Source: Reticulascus tulasneorum
Taxonomy: Eukaryota; Ascomycota; Sordariomycetes; Glomerellales; Reticulascaceae
Length of the DNA: 64,000 bases
Assembly (NCBI GenBank): GCA_001557505.1
Contig: LSAX01000011.1
Coordinates: forward strand, 62,001-126,000
Direction of reading: 5' to 3'
Of this stretch, positions 22,429 through 34,000 are shown piece by piece (the first letter of the stretch is position 1; every line of letters begins with the position of its first letter). The position numbers and the translations under genes were made by a program. The notes beneath the pieces are model-generated. The model was not told the origin of the DNA. It did no database searches and saw only the letters and a program-made list of their open reading frames with translations.

Positions 22429-23336
22429 CTACAGTTTTGATTTCGTGACTCGCAAGTTCGGCCTTATGGGAATCTTTGGATGATCTCCAGCCAGACCAAG
22501 GCCTGTGATTTTCTCCAATTCGTCCACAGCCTCGTATGCCCGCCCTAGAGGCACCTTAATTGTTTGAAACCCGAGCTTTCTCCCCTGCTTGAGATTCTCC
22601 CCAATGTCATCCAGAAACAACACTTCGCCAGGTTCAACGCCATTCTCCCAGCCCTGTCGCCGATTGTTATCATTCCCCATATGCTTCTTGGAATGCTCGT
22701 TGGCCATCTCGAGCGCAAGCTCATAGATCCGAGGATCCGGTTTTCTCAGTCCAACATGTGCAGATGATATGAAAATGTCAAATAGGCTCCTCACAGGATC
22801 ATCAAGATAGTCCTTTTTCCAGAGCTCATGACCATCCGGAAAGATGACCGTGTTGCTCAGAGCAGCTAGGATGTATTCCCTGCTAGCCTTGAGCTGCTTC
22901 AACGCTGGGAACATCCATGGATCTGGAAAGTTTGAGGCTGTCATCATGTTGTTGAAGAGCCACTCTCCGTCGACGTCAGGGATACTAGGAATATCCCTGG
23001 GTAAACTTGAGTCCTTTTCTTGTTGGGTTTGGTAAAATGCTCTCCATCGGGCGGGATCACGGAGGTCTTGATTGAATCCGGCGAAGAAGTCTTTGTCCAT
23101 GGGTATACTTCCCCTCTCAAGACGGTGCCAAAAGCCATCTGGAGCGGTTTTGGAGATGGAATAGTTCACCCACCCTGGAGGGATTCCAAGGCTCAGCTCA
23201 TAGTCGAGAATTGCCTGAAATGGTGATGCAACCTGGTAAGATCAGAAGAGAAGATCGCGTGCAAAGAGTTGAGCGAACTTACGCAAACTCCCCCAATATC
23301 GAAAAGAATCACTTTGGGCTTCTTTGAACTGGCCAT
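22429..23336 (-). CDS. HAD-superfamily hydrolase (ACAD10/epoxide-hydrolase-N phosphatase type)
   Basis: Complement of exons 23336-23283 and 23232-22429 (50-nt intron, GTAAGT...ACCAG), 285 aa. Exon 1 encodes only MASSKKPKVILFDIGGVC; the splice continues VASPFQAILDYELSLGIPPG. Motif I is F-D-I-G-G-V: Asp13 is the nucleophile and the second Asp of D-x-D is replaced by Gly, as in the branch that includes the HAD domain of ACAD10. Motif II: AALSNT. Motif III: GLRKPDPRIYE. Motif IV: VLFLDDIGENL, with the metal-binding Asp pair. The cap region holds several Trp/Phe residues. Probably a phosphatase on a small metabolite; the loss of the acid/base Asp makes the activity uncertain. Cytosolic. It points away from RPL5 with a 360-bp shared promoter. 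Confidence 0.85.
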
Positions 23337-23696
23337 TTGAGGTATCTCGCTAGAACATGCTAAGTGATGTTAGACAGTGTGTGCGTCCCAAGATTCCTGT
23401 CTACATTGGTGGCTACATCTTTACTTGAGCAAGCTTGCCCTTCTCACCTCGCCATGAACTGCCACGGCTCTTACAAGGGCCCCACCATATCCAAGTGTGA
23501 ACCTCGGCTGCCCCCAAGTAGAAACGTGATGGGTCACATGACTCGTCCCCGACCGCACTCTGGTGCGGGACCCGCTCCTTGGCAATTTTGGAGGGGTCCT
23601 TAGGGCTTCGAAATTTCCCACACAAATCTCGATGAAGCTTTCTTCACCACTACATTCTGATAGTTTGCTGAGCGACCGCCAGCCAACGCAATCACA
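23337..23696. promoter_or_regulatory. Divergent promoter HAD / RPL5
   Basis: 360 bases separate the two opposed start codons. It should hold both core promoters. I see no strong TATA box; pyrimidine-rich stretches (CTTCACC, TTCTCACCTCG) lie towards RPL5, as usual in ribosomal-protein promoters. Spans on the minus strand that appear open here are shadows. Confidence 0.45.
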
Positions 23697-24815
23697 ATGG
23701 TAAGTTGACGCCTGTCTTAATATCATCTTATGATGGTATGCCCTGGTCACAGGCAGAAATGCCTCTTTAGAGTCAATGCAAGATGCTTCGGAAGAAAGGG
23801 CAAATACTTCTGAAGCGCAAATTGCTGACTCGGGGATCTTGATAGCCGTACACCAAGCTGGTGAAAAACAGCGCGTACTACAGGTGAGTCGGACCATCTC
23901 AGACGCTGCGGAGTCGTTGGTTGTGAAAGTGTTGCTGACTAGAGGGATAGCCGCTTCCAAACGAAGTACAAGCGCCGTCGACAAGGCAAGACCGACTACT
24001 ATGCCCGCAAGCGCTTGATCACCCAGGCCAAGAACAAGTATGGTGCTCCCAAGTACCGACTAGTTGTTCGGTTCACCAATCGCGACATCATCATGCAAAT
24101 TGTCACCTCGGAAATCACCGGTGACAAGGTCTTTGCCGCGGCATACTCCCACGAACTCCCTGCTTACGGTATTAAGCACGGTCTTACCAACTGGGCTGCT
24201 GCATATTCTACTGGTCTTCTCATTGCCCGACGAGTGCTGAGCAAGCTCGGATTGGACAAGGACTTCACCGGTGTCGAGGAGGCCGATGGGGAGTTTACCC
24301 TGACCGAGGCAGCAGAGACGGACGATGGGGAGAGACGACCATTCAAGGCCTTCCTCGACGTTGGCTTGGCTCGAACCTCTACTGGTGCCCGCGTCTTTGG
24401 TGCCATGAAGGGTGCTTCCGACGGTGGTATTCTCATCCCGCACTCCGAGAAGCGATTCCCGGGCTATGACTACGAATCCAAGGAGCTCGATGCCGAGACT
24501 CTGAAAAAGTACATCTTCGGCGGCCACGTCGCAGAGTACATGGAGACTCTGGCTGACGACGATGAGGAGCGATACAAGAGCCAGTTCCAGCAGTATATCG
24601 ATGATGATGTCGAGGCTGAGGGCTTGGAGGATTTGTACACCGAGGCGCATGCCTCCATTCGCGAGGATCCATGGAAGAAGGTCGACACCAAGGGTGAGAA
24701 GAAGACTAAGGAGGAGTGGAAAAAGGAGTCACTGAAGCACAAGTCGATTCGTCTCACCAAGGACGAGAGGGAGAAGAGAATCAAAGAGAGAATCGCCGAA
24801 CTTCGGGCTGAATAA
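23697..24815 (+). CDS. RPL5: 60S ribosomal protein L5 (uL18)
   Basis: Three exons: 23697-23699 (ATG alone), 23846-23883, 23951-24815; 301 aa, the normal length. The start codon is followed at once by GTAAGT, a 146-nt intron, then CCGTACACCAAGCTGGTG. The spliced N-terminus is [20 protein letters not shown], then [20 protein letters not shown], unmistakable L5. Further hallmarks: [60 protein letters not shown] and the Lys/Glu-rich C-terminus. The protein binds 5S rRNA, joins the 5S RNP with L11 and sits in the central protuberance of the large subunit. A one-codon first exon with an intron right after ATG is a frequent pattern in fungal ribosomal-protein genes. FHL1, a regulator of this gene class, lies 6-10 kb downstream. 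Confidence 0.97.
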
Positions 24816-26743
24816 GTGCCTGCACGTTAGTCAGCTAGAGTTTCTTCGGTCTCGAGTTTCCCCAAGCATTGACGTTGGCACAACTTGGCTCGTCTTTTGG
24901 AGTTTCCAGGCGATCAGGAGGGCTGCCCCAATAAGGGTCCCGGAAATAAAAAGGGGTTCTAAACGTACTTCGAACTGGCATTGCCTGGTCCTCCTTTGCC
25001 CGTTCTTATGTGTGGCATGTGCAATTATGTCGTCATTGCGGATCTCTTGCGCTTGAGCAAATAGAGCCTAGTAAAATAACGTCCAACAGACGCTTGAGAG
25101 TGTACCCCGGAGTAACTGCAGTCAGTAATGATTCCAGAAGTACAAGACCGTTGCAGACCCAATGATATTTGACCATATGCCATGGTTACCAATGGTCTTT
25201 TTGAAGGAGCGAGGCAATTGGAGACGACGGGCATGACCGCCGACTGTCCCATGAGTTGCGCATTGGCCGCTACTTTTTACTTGCATCTGGCTCGACGGAA
25301 GCGTCTTCGAAAGTCGTGCCCAAGGCCTGAAACATCACTCACAAGGTCAAGACGGGTGAAATCCGGAGGGCCCTTCCCCCGCTGGACTAGATGGAAATAA
25401 CCTCTATGCTTGAAGATGAACTGCCCAAGGCATGTATGGAGGACCGAAGTTCGAGTGAGAGGGGAAATCTCTCTTTGATGCGCGACTTCAGAAATGGATG
25501 CGACCATGCGCCGCACAGGCTGGCTGCGATGCAATTACCTTGTCGATTAGTCACTACTCGAAAGGAAGAAATCGGAACCCATTTTATTGAGATGGCACCT
25601 CCGATAGGTATGTACTGCATGAACCTTGCAAAATATCGCCATCTGCTGATGCTATCACGTGGTCCTAACCCACCCCAGATTGCCATGGTACCATGAGATT
25701 TTTCAGGTGTCAGTCTTATTACAAGGATGTGTGGGCTGGAGTCAACACAGGTGCAGCGAAACGCAAAGATCGAACGAATGTGTATTAGTAAGGGCCCGTT
25801 TTTCTATTGAAAGAACCTCCGAATCCTTCATGGGTTGATAGCATGGACGTCCGTAGGCTTAAGGTACAGTGGCCTGTGACCAAGCCGATCCCGCCGCCCC
25901 CCTCTCTGCCCTACCTTAACTAGCAGTCCACCCCCTCCCGGAAGTCCGCTGGTGTGATCCTTGATGGAATGAATGCAAGGTTATTGATACCCACTGTGCC
26001 ACCGACGTTGATAACCACCTACTTTTGAGGGCATGCAGTGGTGGATGCAGTGTACTTCGTGCAGGATCTGGATAAGTTTGCCCGCCAACCATCAGCTGGC
26101 CTACTATGGGCATACGTAGTACCTTCTAGCCACAATGCCACCTAAGAAACAGCCCATGGCGGCAGAGCAGGGCCCCTAACTAATACCTAGTACCTAGTGC
26201 AGTAAGACGAGAGAGCGATCAAATGCGGACTTTTGCGAATAACTCTGACCTCACCTCAGCACGAACTTGTGCACGCAGATTAAAAATCCAGTGGGTCCAA
26301 CCCAGTCGATTCCGTTCACGGCTTGCTAATTCTCCCGAAATAAAAGTAACGTCCCCTACCTGCGTGCCGTCAGCTTCAGCTTTTCAAACAACCTAGTCTA
26401 CGGTTTTGCATGCCTTTGACATCCACATTGAAAGTCTCCTACCGACGCTTCCCGTTCGAAATCGTCTTAGCTCCCATTTCCCATTTCCGGCTCGAGCATG
26501 GCGTCCTGCGCCCCTCCGACTAGTTGACTGCCAATGACGAGAGACGCTTTTGGCTACCCCACTACTTACAAATGAACCTACCGAGACCTTGAACTCTCGC
26601 CTCCGGATTTGGTTCCAAACCTCAGCTGAACGCCGCAAGAACCGAGCCGAGACCGTACTCGAACGAACCTCCGACCGTTTCCTTGGCCATCGTGGCCCTT
26701 GGTTTCGTAGACAGTTGCAATCACAGAGTCGACCGATATGAAC
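24816..26743. other. 1.9 kb intergenic, no supported gene
   Basis: Left part: 3' flank of RPL5. Right part (about 26230-26740): a C-rich leader/promoter for the LRR gene; the 179-codon minus frame at 26393-26932 is its antisense shadow. A TACCTAGTACCTAG repeat lies at 26184-26197. No RNA gene or transposon seen. Confidence 0.45.
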
Positions 26744-29700
26744 ATGGAGCAAGTTCATGGCATAGATGTTAGCTGGATGACCCACGGGTCTCCGAAAGGC
26801 AAGTACCCTCCGATATACCGCAGCACATGTTCGCCACTTGGTGTGAGCATGGTGATGGCGACCCATGGCACTGCCCTTGGAATGCTTTGAGAGCCGCAAG
26901 ATCGCAAACTCTAACTCTTCATTGCTTGTCATAGATAAAGCGAATAAGAATTATACTCCCCGGAGACCTTCCGTATCGTCCCCGCAGCCTCGAGCGCAGC
27001 CTCAGATAACAACCCAGAATGACATCGCTGCTACTAATGGTAGTACCAACGGCCATACAGACATACCTAGCGGACATTCCGAGCCTACGAAACCTATCGC
27101 TACGTCACGGCCAAGCTTTGGAAGGACCGGGTCGAGTGAGAAGTTAGGGCCTAACGGCAGTTCGCCGCAACGACGAAACTCATGGTTCACCAACATCCAG
27201 AACAAGTTCTCCTCCTCTCCCATCACTTCCAACAACCAGTCTCCCGCGCCACCGCATGATCCTTCGTTGGCGAAGCCAGCCCCCCCACCTGTCCCAAAAG
27301 TGACGCCCGCGAAGAATGCCGTGCTCCAGCATGCGAACAAGTACGATGGAGAAGGACCATATACTCCGGCCCCACCGAAATCTGCGCAAGCTGGCTTTCT
27401 TGGGGTGTTCCGCAGACTATCTTCGTCAGGGGGTGTTCTGGCTCCTGGCATAAAGGGTACGACCCACGGACTTGTGGAAAGGAAGGTTTTGAACGTCGAC
27501 CAACAACGAGAGCGGTGTCGGATATCGGATCTAAATCAGGCAAAACTTCGTAGAGTTGCCTTCAGCGTCGATGTCGAGATTGCGCCTATGCCCAAGTACT
27601 CTGACCCCGATACAACCCCCAACCCGGCCGCGGACAAGACACAGAAGCGGAAGATGACGGAGAGAGGCGAAGGGGAAGCACTTAAGAACCCCAAGGCTCT
27701 CGAAGATCAGAAGGAACAAGACGGGTTTGTTCAAACCACTGGTGAGCCACTACCGAAAGAGCCCGAAAAAGAGGGCACGGAGGCTTGCAATGGCACGAAA
27801 CACGAAAATGAGTGTGCTGCAGCGGACAAGGCAGCAGAGTCTAAGAAAAAAGAGAAGAAGAAAAAGAACGAAGAAGAGCGGAAGGCTAGGAAAGAAAAGA
27901 AGCGGAAGCTGGCCGAGGCAAATGGTAAAGTCCCCATGGAGATCCACATGGACGACAGCGATTCTTCCGCCGATGCGAGTCTTGCAGGCACTGGGACACC
28001 AAAGACCTCAGCGTTTCCCACCACAAACCCCGTTAGGATATATCGGCGATGTTGCCAGCTGCGGGAAACCCCGATTCTCAAGAAAATCACCGAGCAGCTC
28101 AGCATATCTTCGAACTACTCTTCTGATACGGGTCTAGTAAATAAGATCGATCTCACAGGATATTGGCTCCAATTGCCCGATTTGGTAACTTTGGGGGATT
28201 ACTTAGCTGTCGTACCTGTGAAAGAAGTTATCATGGAGAACTGCGGTCTAACAGACGAAGGTGTCCGCGTTATTCTAGCGGGTCTCTTGGCTGCCAAGAA
28301 ACCGGGTGCGAAACGACGGAAACATTGCAGCATCTCAGATGGCTCAGCATCGCAAGGCGGAGTGGTCGAACGACTTGTGTTGAAGAATAACAAAATTGGA
28401 CCTGAGGGTTGGAAGCATCTTTGTTTATTCGTCCATCTCTGTCGGACACTCAAGTGTCTGGATTTGTCGAGGATACCATTTCCTCGGTCACCTCAGTCCC
28501 CACACCCCCACGGGTTACATATCCATGGCACTCACAAACCAACGTCGGTCGCGACACTATTCTCGAGAGCCATTGGCGATCGACTAGCTGGAAATGTTTT
28601 GGAATTGCTCAATCTCGGCGACACCGAACCTTCTTCCGAAGAGCTTGGCACCCTCATAGATGGGATAATCCAATGTGGTGTCGCGAGGCTTGGGCTGGCT
28701 CACAACCAACTCGATGAAAAGGGGCTTGAGCATGTCGCAAGGTATCTTGCCCGGGGCTTTTGCGAGGGCCTCGATTTGGGTGGAAATGATCTTCGAGAGA
28801 ACATGGAAGTCATCGCCAAGTCAATAACAGAGAATGATCCGCTATGGGCACTGAGCTTAGCGGACTGCAACCTACGTCCAGGCTCTCTGTGCAAGATCTT
28901 CCCTAAGCTGGTGCAGCTCAAGGACTTCCGATTTATCGATCTCTCACATAACCACGATCTGTGCGAGTCAGAACCAAGCGCCGTTGGATTATTGCGAAAG
29001 TGAGTTGCCCGTTCTTTTACTCTACCTGGAGAAATTCTAATGCATTTACCAGGTATCTTCCAAAGCTTGGAAGTTTAAAACGTATACACTTAGCCGATGT
29101 TGCCATGACGTCGGAACAGGCCATTGCCCTCGCCGAGATTCTTCCGGAAGTGTCAGGCTTGGCTCATATTAGCTTCCTGGAGAACCCGGAGCTTGTCAAA
29201 TTGGCAGATGCGAAATCCGAGGAGACACGGGAGGAGGCGTGTGCTCTATATGCATCCCTATTAGCAGCCACTCGCGTATCGAGCAGCATAGTGTGTGTCG
29301 ACGTCGATGTGCCGACGGAAGAATCTGGCGAGATAGTGAAGGCGTTGGCTAAGCAGGTAGTCGCATACTGCTTGCGTAATATGGAGCGCTTGCCAATTGC
29401 GGAGATCACTTCATCGATGGGCCTTTCAGATGCACAGGATCACCAAACAGTCGGCGGCGGAATCGAACCGCCTTATCCCGATGTGCTCGTTCATCTTGTA
29501 GGGCACGACTTCTACCAAGGCGATGCGGATACCGATGACGAATCTGCCCCTGATGAGGACTACGTCATTGGAGGTACTGGCGTCGTGAAGGCTCTAGCTT
29601 GCTGCTTGAACAATAGAGGGGATGAGTCCAGAAGGCAATCGGGCGAATTTAATAGGGACTTTGAGGAAGGAGAACTCACCACACCGACGACACCGAAGGT

Positions 29701-30469
29701 CAAACTGCCTCCAGGGAAGGCGAAGGACATGTCGAAGCACTTGCTCGCCAGTGCGCGAAAGATCCGAATAAGGTTGCAACCAGCACTATCAAAGGCGCGG
29801 TCGAATCCAGACGATGAGCACAACCTACGAAAGCTGATGTTCCTGGACCAAACACTTGCTGGGATCATCAACAGATTCGAGGATGAGTTCCCTGACACAC
29901 GACTCTCCAGTGAGGAAGTGACAACAGAAGATATGCCCACTCAGTCGGAGAATCTGTCGACATCCCTGTCTTCCACGGAAGCCGAGCCAGACCAGGTCGC
30001 CATTCTTTCGGATGGCGAAGACGACACGGATATCCATGTCCGACCAGGCCTCTCAAGATCAAACTCTGTCCTCTCCCACTCCTCCAAGGCCCTCGCGGTG
30101 GAAGAAGGCAGGATGCTTCGGGTGGGCCACAAGTTTCGCTCTGGCATCATCAGACCGGAACACTACCATCTCCTCGCCGGCCTGGATGAGGTTGGCGCGG
30201 AACCTAAACACATTCGGATGCTTGAGGAAATGATTGAAGACATTGGGGACCCTGGCTTGATACAGAAGACCCAAGAGAAGGGCATAGTCCGCCTCTTCAA
30301 AGAAGACAGGGACCAGATCCGCGAGTGCCTCAAGGCCGTTGACCCGGATCACTGGGAACGCTTCATTGAGAGTCAGGAGAAGGCACGGGCGAACGTTCAA
30401 GTCGATGTTAATGGCACTGGCAAGACTCAGCCCACCGAAGACCAGACAGAGCTTGCAATCACGGACTGA
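26744..30469 (+). CDS. Mhp1-like leucine-rich-repeat protein
   Basis: Exons 26744-26798, 26935-28999, 29053-30469; 1178 aa. Intron 1 (136 nt) is a GC-AG intron (AG/GCAAGT donor, CTAAC branch, CATAG acceptor); intron 2 (53 nt) is GTGAGT...ACCAG. Exon 1 reads MEQVHGIDVSWMTHGSPK; a second in-frame ATG 6 bases upstream (26738) is possible. The N-terminal third is disordered and Pro/Ser-rich, with the block RRVAFSVDVEIAPMP (about residue 225), a Lys/Glu-rich helix (about 320-347), then repeats L-x-x-L-x-L from about 420 to 750 (for example LKCLDLSRIPF, VLELLNLGDTE, ARLGLAHNQLDEKG, FRFIDLSHNHDL), of the ribonuclease-inhibitor type. The C-terminus is acidic. Fungal homologues are named cell-wall biogenesis protein Mhp1, after a yeast microtubule-associated protein; the name rests on weak similarity. 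No signal peptide, so cytoplasmic. AATAAA follows the stop at about 30483. Confidence 0.8.
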
Positions 30470-31081
30470 GCTGGCCAAGACCAATAAAACACAAGAACAA
30501 TAGGAAGAAGGAGAGTACGATACTACAGAGTTATTCTATGATGGAACGGTCCCATTTCTTTTGTACAAAATTACACGAAGCAGTCTTGTTTGGAATGGGG
30601 ACTACGGGGCATGCATGGGATAGATGAGCATGCCCCGCGACGCTTCGTGGATTATTTACAATCTTTCTTTTCCGTGGCTGGGGACAGTAAAATTGGCAAA
30701 ACAAGGCGGATGAGAGACTATCGTTACTGAAGAGAGAGTTGTACAACAGATCCCGATGAATTGGACATCCCCGCTGATACAGGCGGGGTTTTTCTTGGTT
30801 ACCTGATCGCGACTCTGTCACCTTGTGCTACAGCGGTAATGCTCATGTGTAAGTTGCGTGACAGCGGGTACTGACATAGAAGTCGGTCCCAAACGGCTCA
30901 TGTCTGATTGTGGCGCCTCTGTTCCTCCATCTACTTCTGCCGTTGTGATGTCCCGTCCAAAGATGTCATGATCATACTCGCGCATCTAGGTATACCCATA
31001 CATCTTCCAATAACGCCGGGCCACTTGTACTGCACCAATCACTGCCTCGTCATGTACAATACATTCAAATTCGCAGCCCTA
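30470..31081. other. Convergent 3' region between LRR gene and FHL1
   Basis: Both flanking genes end here. AATAAA at 30483-30488 may serve the LRR gene. The remaining sequence has no protein-like frame. Confidence 0.5.
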
Positions 31082-34000
31082 TCACGACCCGTGCAGCTTC
31101 TGGTTCAAGCCCAGGAGCAGCTGTTTTACCGAATTCATCAAATGCCCCTCGATACCCTCAAAGTTCCCCGTTGACGCCACAGCTGCACCAGCCTCCGACG
31201 ACGGTGCCACTATGCTCGCGTCGGCAAGGCCTAGGACACGGTCGATAGCCGAGAGGGTCACAGCTTCGGCCTTGGCTTCGCCGATCTTGACTTTAAGGGC
31301 TCCAGCCGAGACGTTCTTGAATCCGACGAGCGCGTTCAGGACCTTTGGCTCGAAAACGGCGCCGGGTTCGTTGGGCTTCGGAGTTGATGAGCCACCAGGC
31401 GTTGGGCTTTTGTGCTGGACGAGGTAGCCGTTCAGAACTTGCTGGATGCCTTTCATACAGATGTTTTCCATGGCTTCGTTCTCCGTTGCTGAGTTCTTGA
31501 GGCCCATGCACCGGTTGAGGGCCGACATGACGATGGCTTCGGCTTTGGGGTTCCGTGCTTTCTTCAAGTTCTCGATCAGGCCGTTCTTGAGACCGACAAC
31601 GGCGTTGAAGAGTCGAGGCTCGATTACGTGTCGTGGCGGGACGGCAGCAGGCGGCGTTTGGGTTGGCCGAGCTGCAGCTGCAGCAGCTTGTTGCATTGCA
31701 GCCGGCACCGGCTGGGTTAGACCTCCTGACGTGGCAGCAGCAGCAGACGTTTGAGCAGCGTGGGGTGCTGCACCATCTTCCGTCTTGATCGGCGGGTTAC
31801 TCGGCGGGGGCCTCGAAGCGTATGGTGAGCTGTAGGTAGACGTCTGGGTACCGCCAACTTGGGGCCGGGCGATGGCAGCAACACCGTAACCAGGCAGTTG
31901 TGCTGGAGCCACAGGTTGAGCAGCCACCGGTTGGGCGGTCTGACCAGCAGCGGCCGCTCCTGAGGCGTAGGGCTGTGCGGGGCGAGCGATCTGTCCTGGT
32001 TGCGCGGCGAAAGCTTGAGCATGATACCCGGGGGGGACGTGTTGATAGCCCTGCGCACCGGGAACCATGTGTGGCGCTCCCGCATACGGGGGATACATAG
32101 GGTGAGAGTAGGGGCCATAGCCCTGTGCTCCAAGGGTTCGTTCCGGCGATGGAGCCTTGCGTTTCTTCCCGGCATCCAATTCAACACCAGGTACGCGAGC
32201 CCACAGCCCCGTGGTGTCATCCTTCTTGAATGCCTCATTACCGATGAGGTTGTGACGAACACTGGACTCCCAACCTTTCGTCTCTGTGTGGAAATAGAAC
32301 CAAGGATAGCGTTGGGTGATTCTCTTGTATATCTGTTTGAGTGTAAGACCATCCGGGCCAGCAGCAGTGAGCGTCTCGTCGATGAGAACCCCGTAGTTCT
32401 TATTTGGTTTTTGGAGTTGCTCCTCAGTGTAGTCCTCAATTTTGAGCTCCAAGGGCGGCGACTTGGGTCGAACCTTCTTCTCCTTCTTTTCTTTGGCTCT
32501 CCTTTCGGCATCGGAACCTTCTCCTCCATCTTCGTTCTTTGGCTTCCTGGGCTTATACTTGCGCTTTTCCGGTCGCTCCTCGCTGTCCTCCGGCAAGGGA
32601 TGTTTTCTCGGCCGTCCAACCTTCCGTTTGACTGGCGGTTCTCCTGGGGGCGCCTGCGGCAGAGTTTTCTTCGCCATTTCTTGCTGCTGCTTCTTAAGTA
32701 GCCGTTGCTCTCTCTTCGACATGATGCCGTTCTTCGGTGGTCGGCCAGGACCTCTCTTCTTTGGGATTGGAGGTGGTAATGGCTCCGGATCTGGCTCCTC
32801 GAGCTCGTCCTTGACTTCACCATCGTCGTCATCGTCCTCCTCCTCCTCTTCGAGATCCGAATCGCCCTCGGCTTCTTCATTCTCCTCGGCCTCCTCCTCT
32901 TCCCCATCGTCGGATGGCTCGAGCGGGGTTATCCCTGAAGATTCCGAACTGGTGTCTTGCAACTCCCCATTTCCATGCGAAGCTTCGAATTCAAAACTCA
33001 TCTCCTTGCCGCCTTCGGAGTATCGCTTGCTAGACGTCTCCTCCTCATCCGCGTACTCTTCGGCGCCTGTTCGCCCTTCTTCCACGCCATTGATGATGAA
33101 GCAAAAGTCGATATCCTTGATTTGCAAACGATCTCCACTTCGCAGGATAACTTTCTCGTCCTTGTAATGTACTTCATCAATGAAGAATCCGTTCTTGTGG
33201 AGCGGATGAGCTTCAAACACGCCTTCTTTTTGATTGAATTGGATCCTCAAATGCTCTCTTGAAATAGCCTTCGTTTTGCTCGCGATGTCGGGTCCTGGCG
33301 AATGGATCCCGATGAAAGGGACATGATAGGGGGACGGCCGCAGAGACGTGAGGTCAACGGCGGCGGCTCCAGGGGTATGCGACACGTATTGCCGATTAGA
33401 TATTAGATTCTCTTGCGACTCGGTGGCTTCCTGCTGCGAAGATCCAGTGCTAGTAGTCTTCCGTCGCTTCGCCGGTCGGCCATTCTCGTCGCCGTCGGAT
33501 TCGGGGCCCAGCATGCCCCCCTCCTCACTGACGTACGATTTGCTGAACTTGCCTCTGTCATGCCTGATTGGTGATGGTGGCGGTAGTCCTTCTCTCTCGT
33601 TCTCGGCCACCCGCCTCTTGTATTCCTCGGCGCGTTTCTCGTCACGTCTCGCTTGATCCATGGCGCGTTGATCGCGGCCAATGATGACGCCGTACGTTGT
33701 CATCTGGAAGACACTGTCGGCGAACTCTATTCTTGCAAATGACTCCAATCCCTGGTTTCCAGCACCAACTAGGTGGTGATTGTGTGTCGGCATGCCATCG
33801 GCTCCAGTCGAGCTAGGGAGCGTAACCTGAGCAGGCGTGACTGTCGGGGGCGGCGACATCTGTCCTGACATCTGGCTGGCCGAGATTTGGGCCAAAGCCA
33901 TCATCATGTAGGTCCCATGGGGGTCAATGCCGGCTAAGGGGGTGTGCGGGAACAGGGCGGCGTAGGATTCGGGTTCCGCCTTGACGTTGTTCGTCTGCGG

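Noticed and set aside
23700..23845. C/D-box snoRNA in RPL5 intron 1 (ATGATGG near 23730, CTGA near 23810)
   Set aside because: The C box has a mismatch at its last base, the terminal stem is weak, and I cannot name an rRNA target complementary to the bases before the D box. A scan against the 18S/28S rRNA would decide.
26393..26932. 179-codon minus-strand frame upstream of the LRR gene
   Set aside because: It overlaps the first exon and intron of the LRR gene in antisense and has an Arg/Ser-rich, non-protein-like composition.
31717..32907. 396-codon frame on the minus strand within FHL1
   Set aside because: Shifted-frame shadow of the low-complexity and forkhead regions of FHL1; Arg/Ser-rich with no domain.
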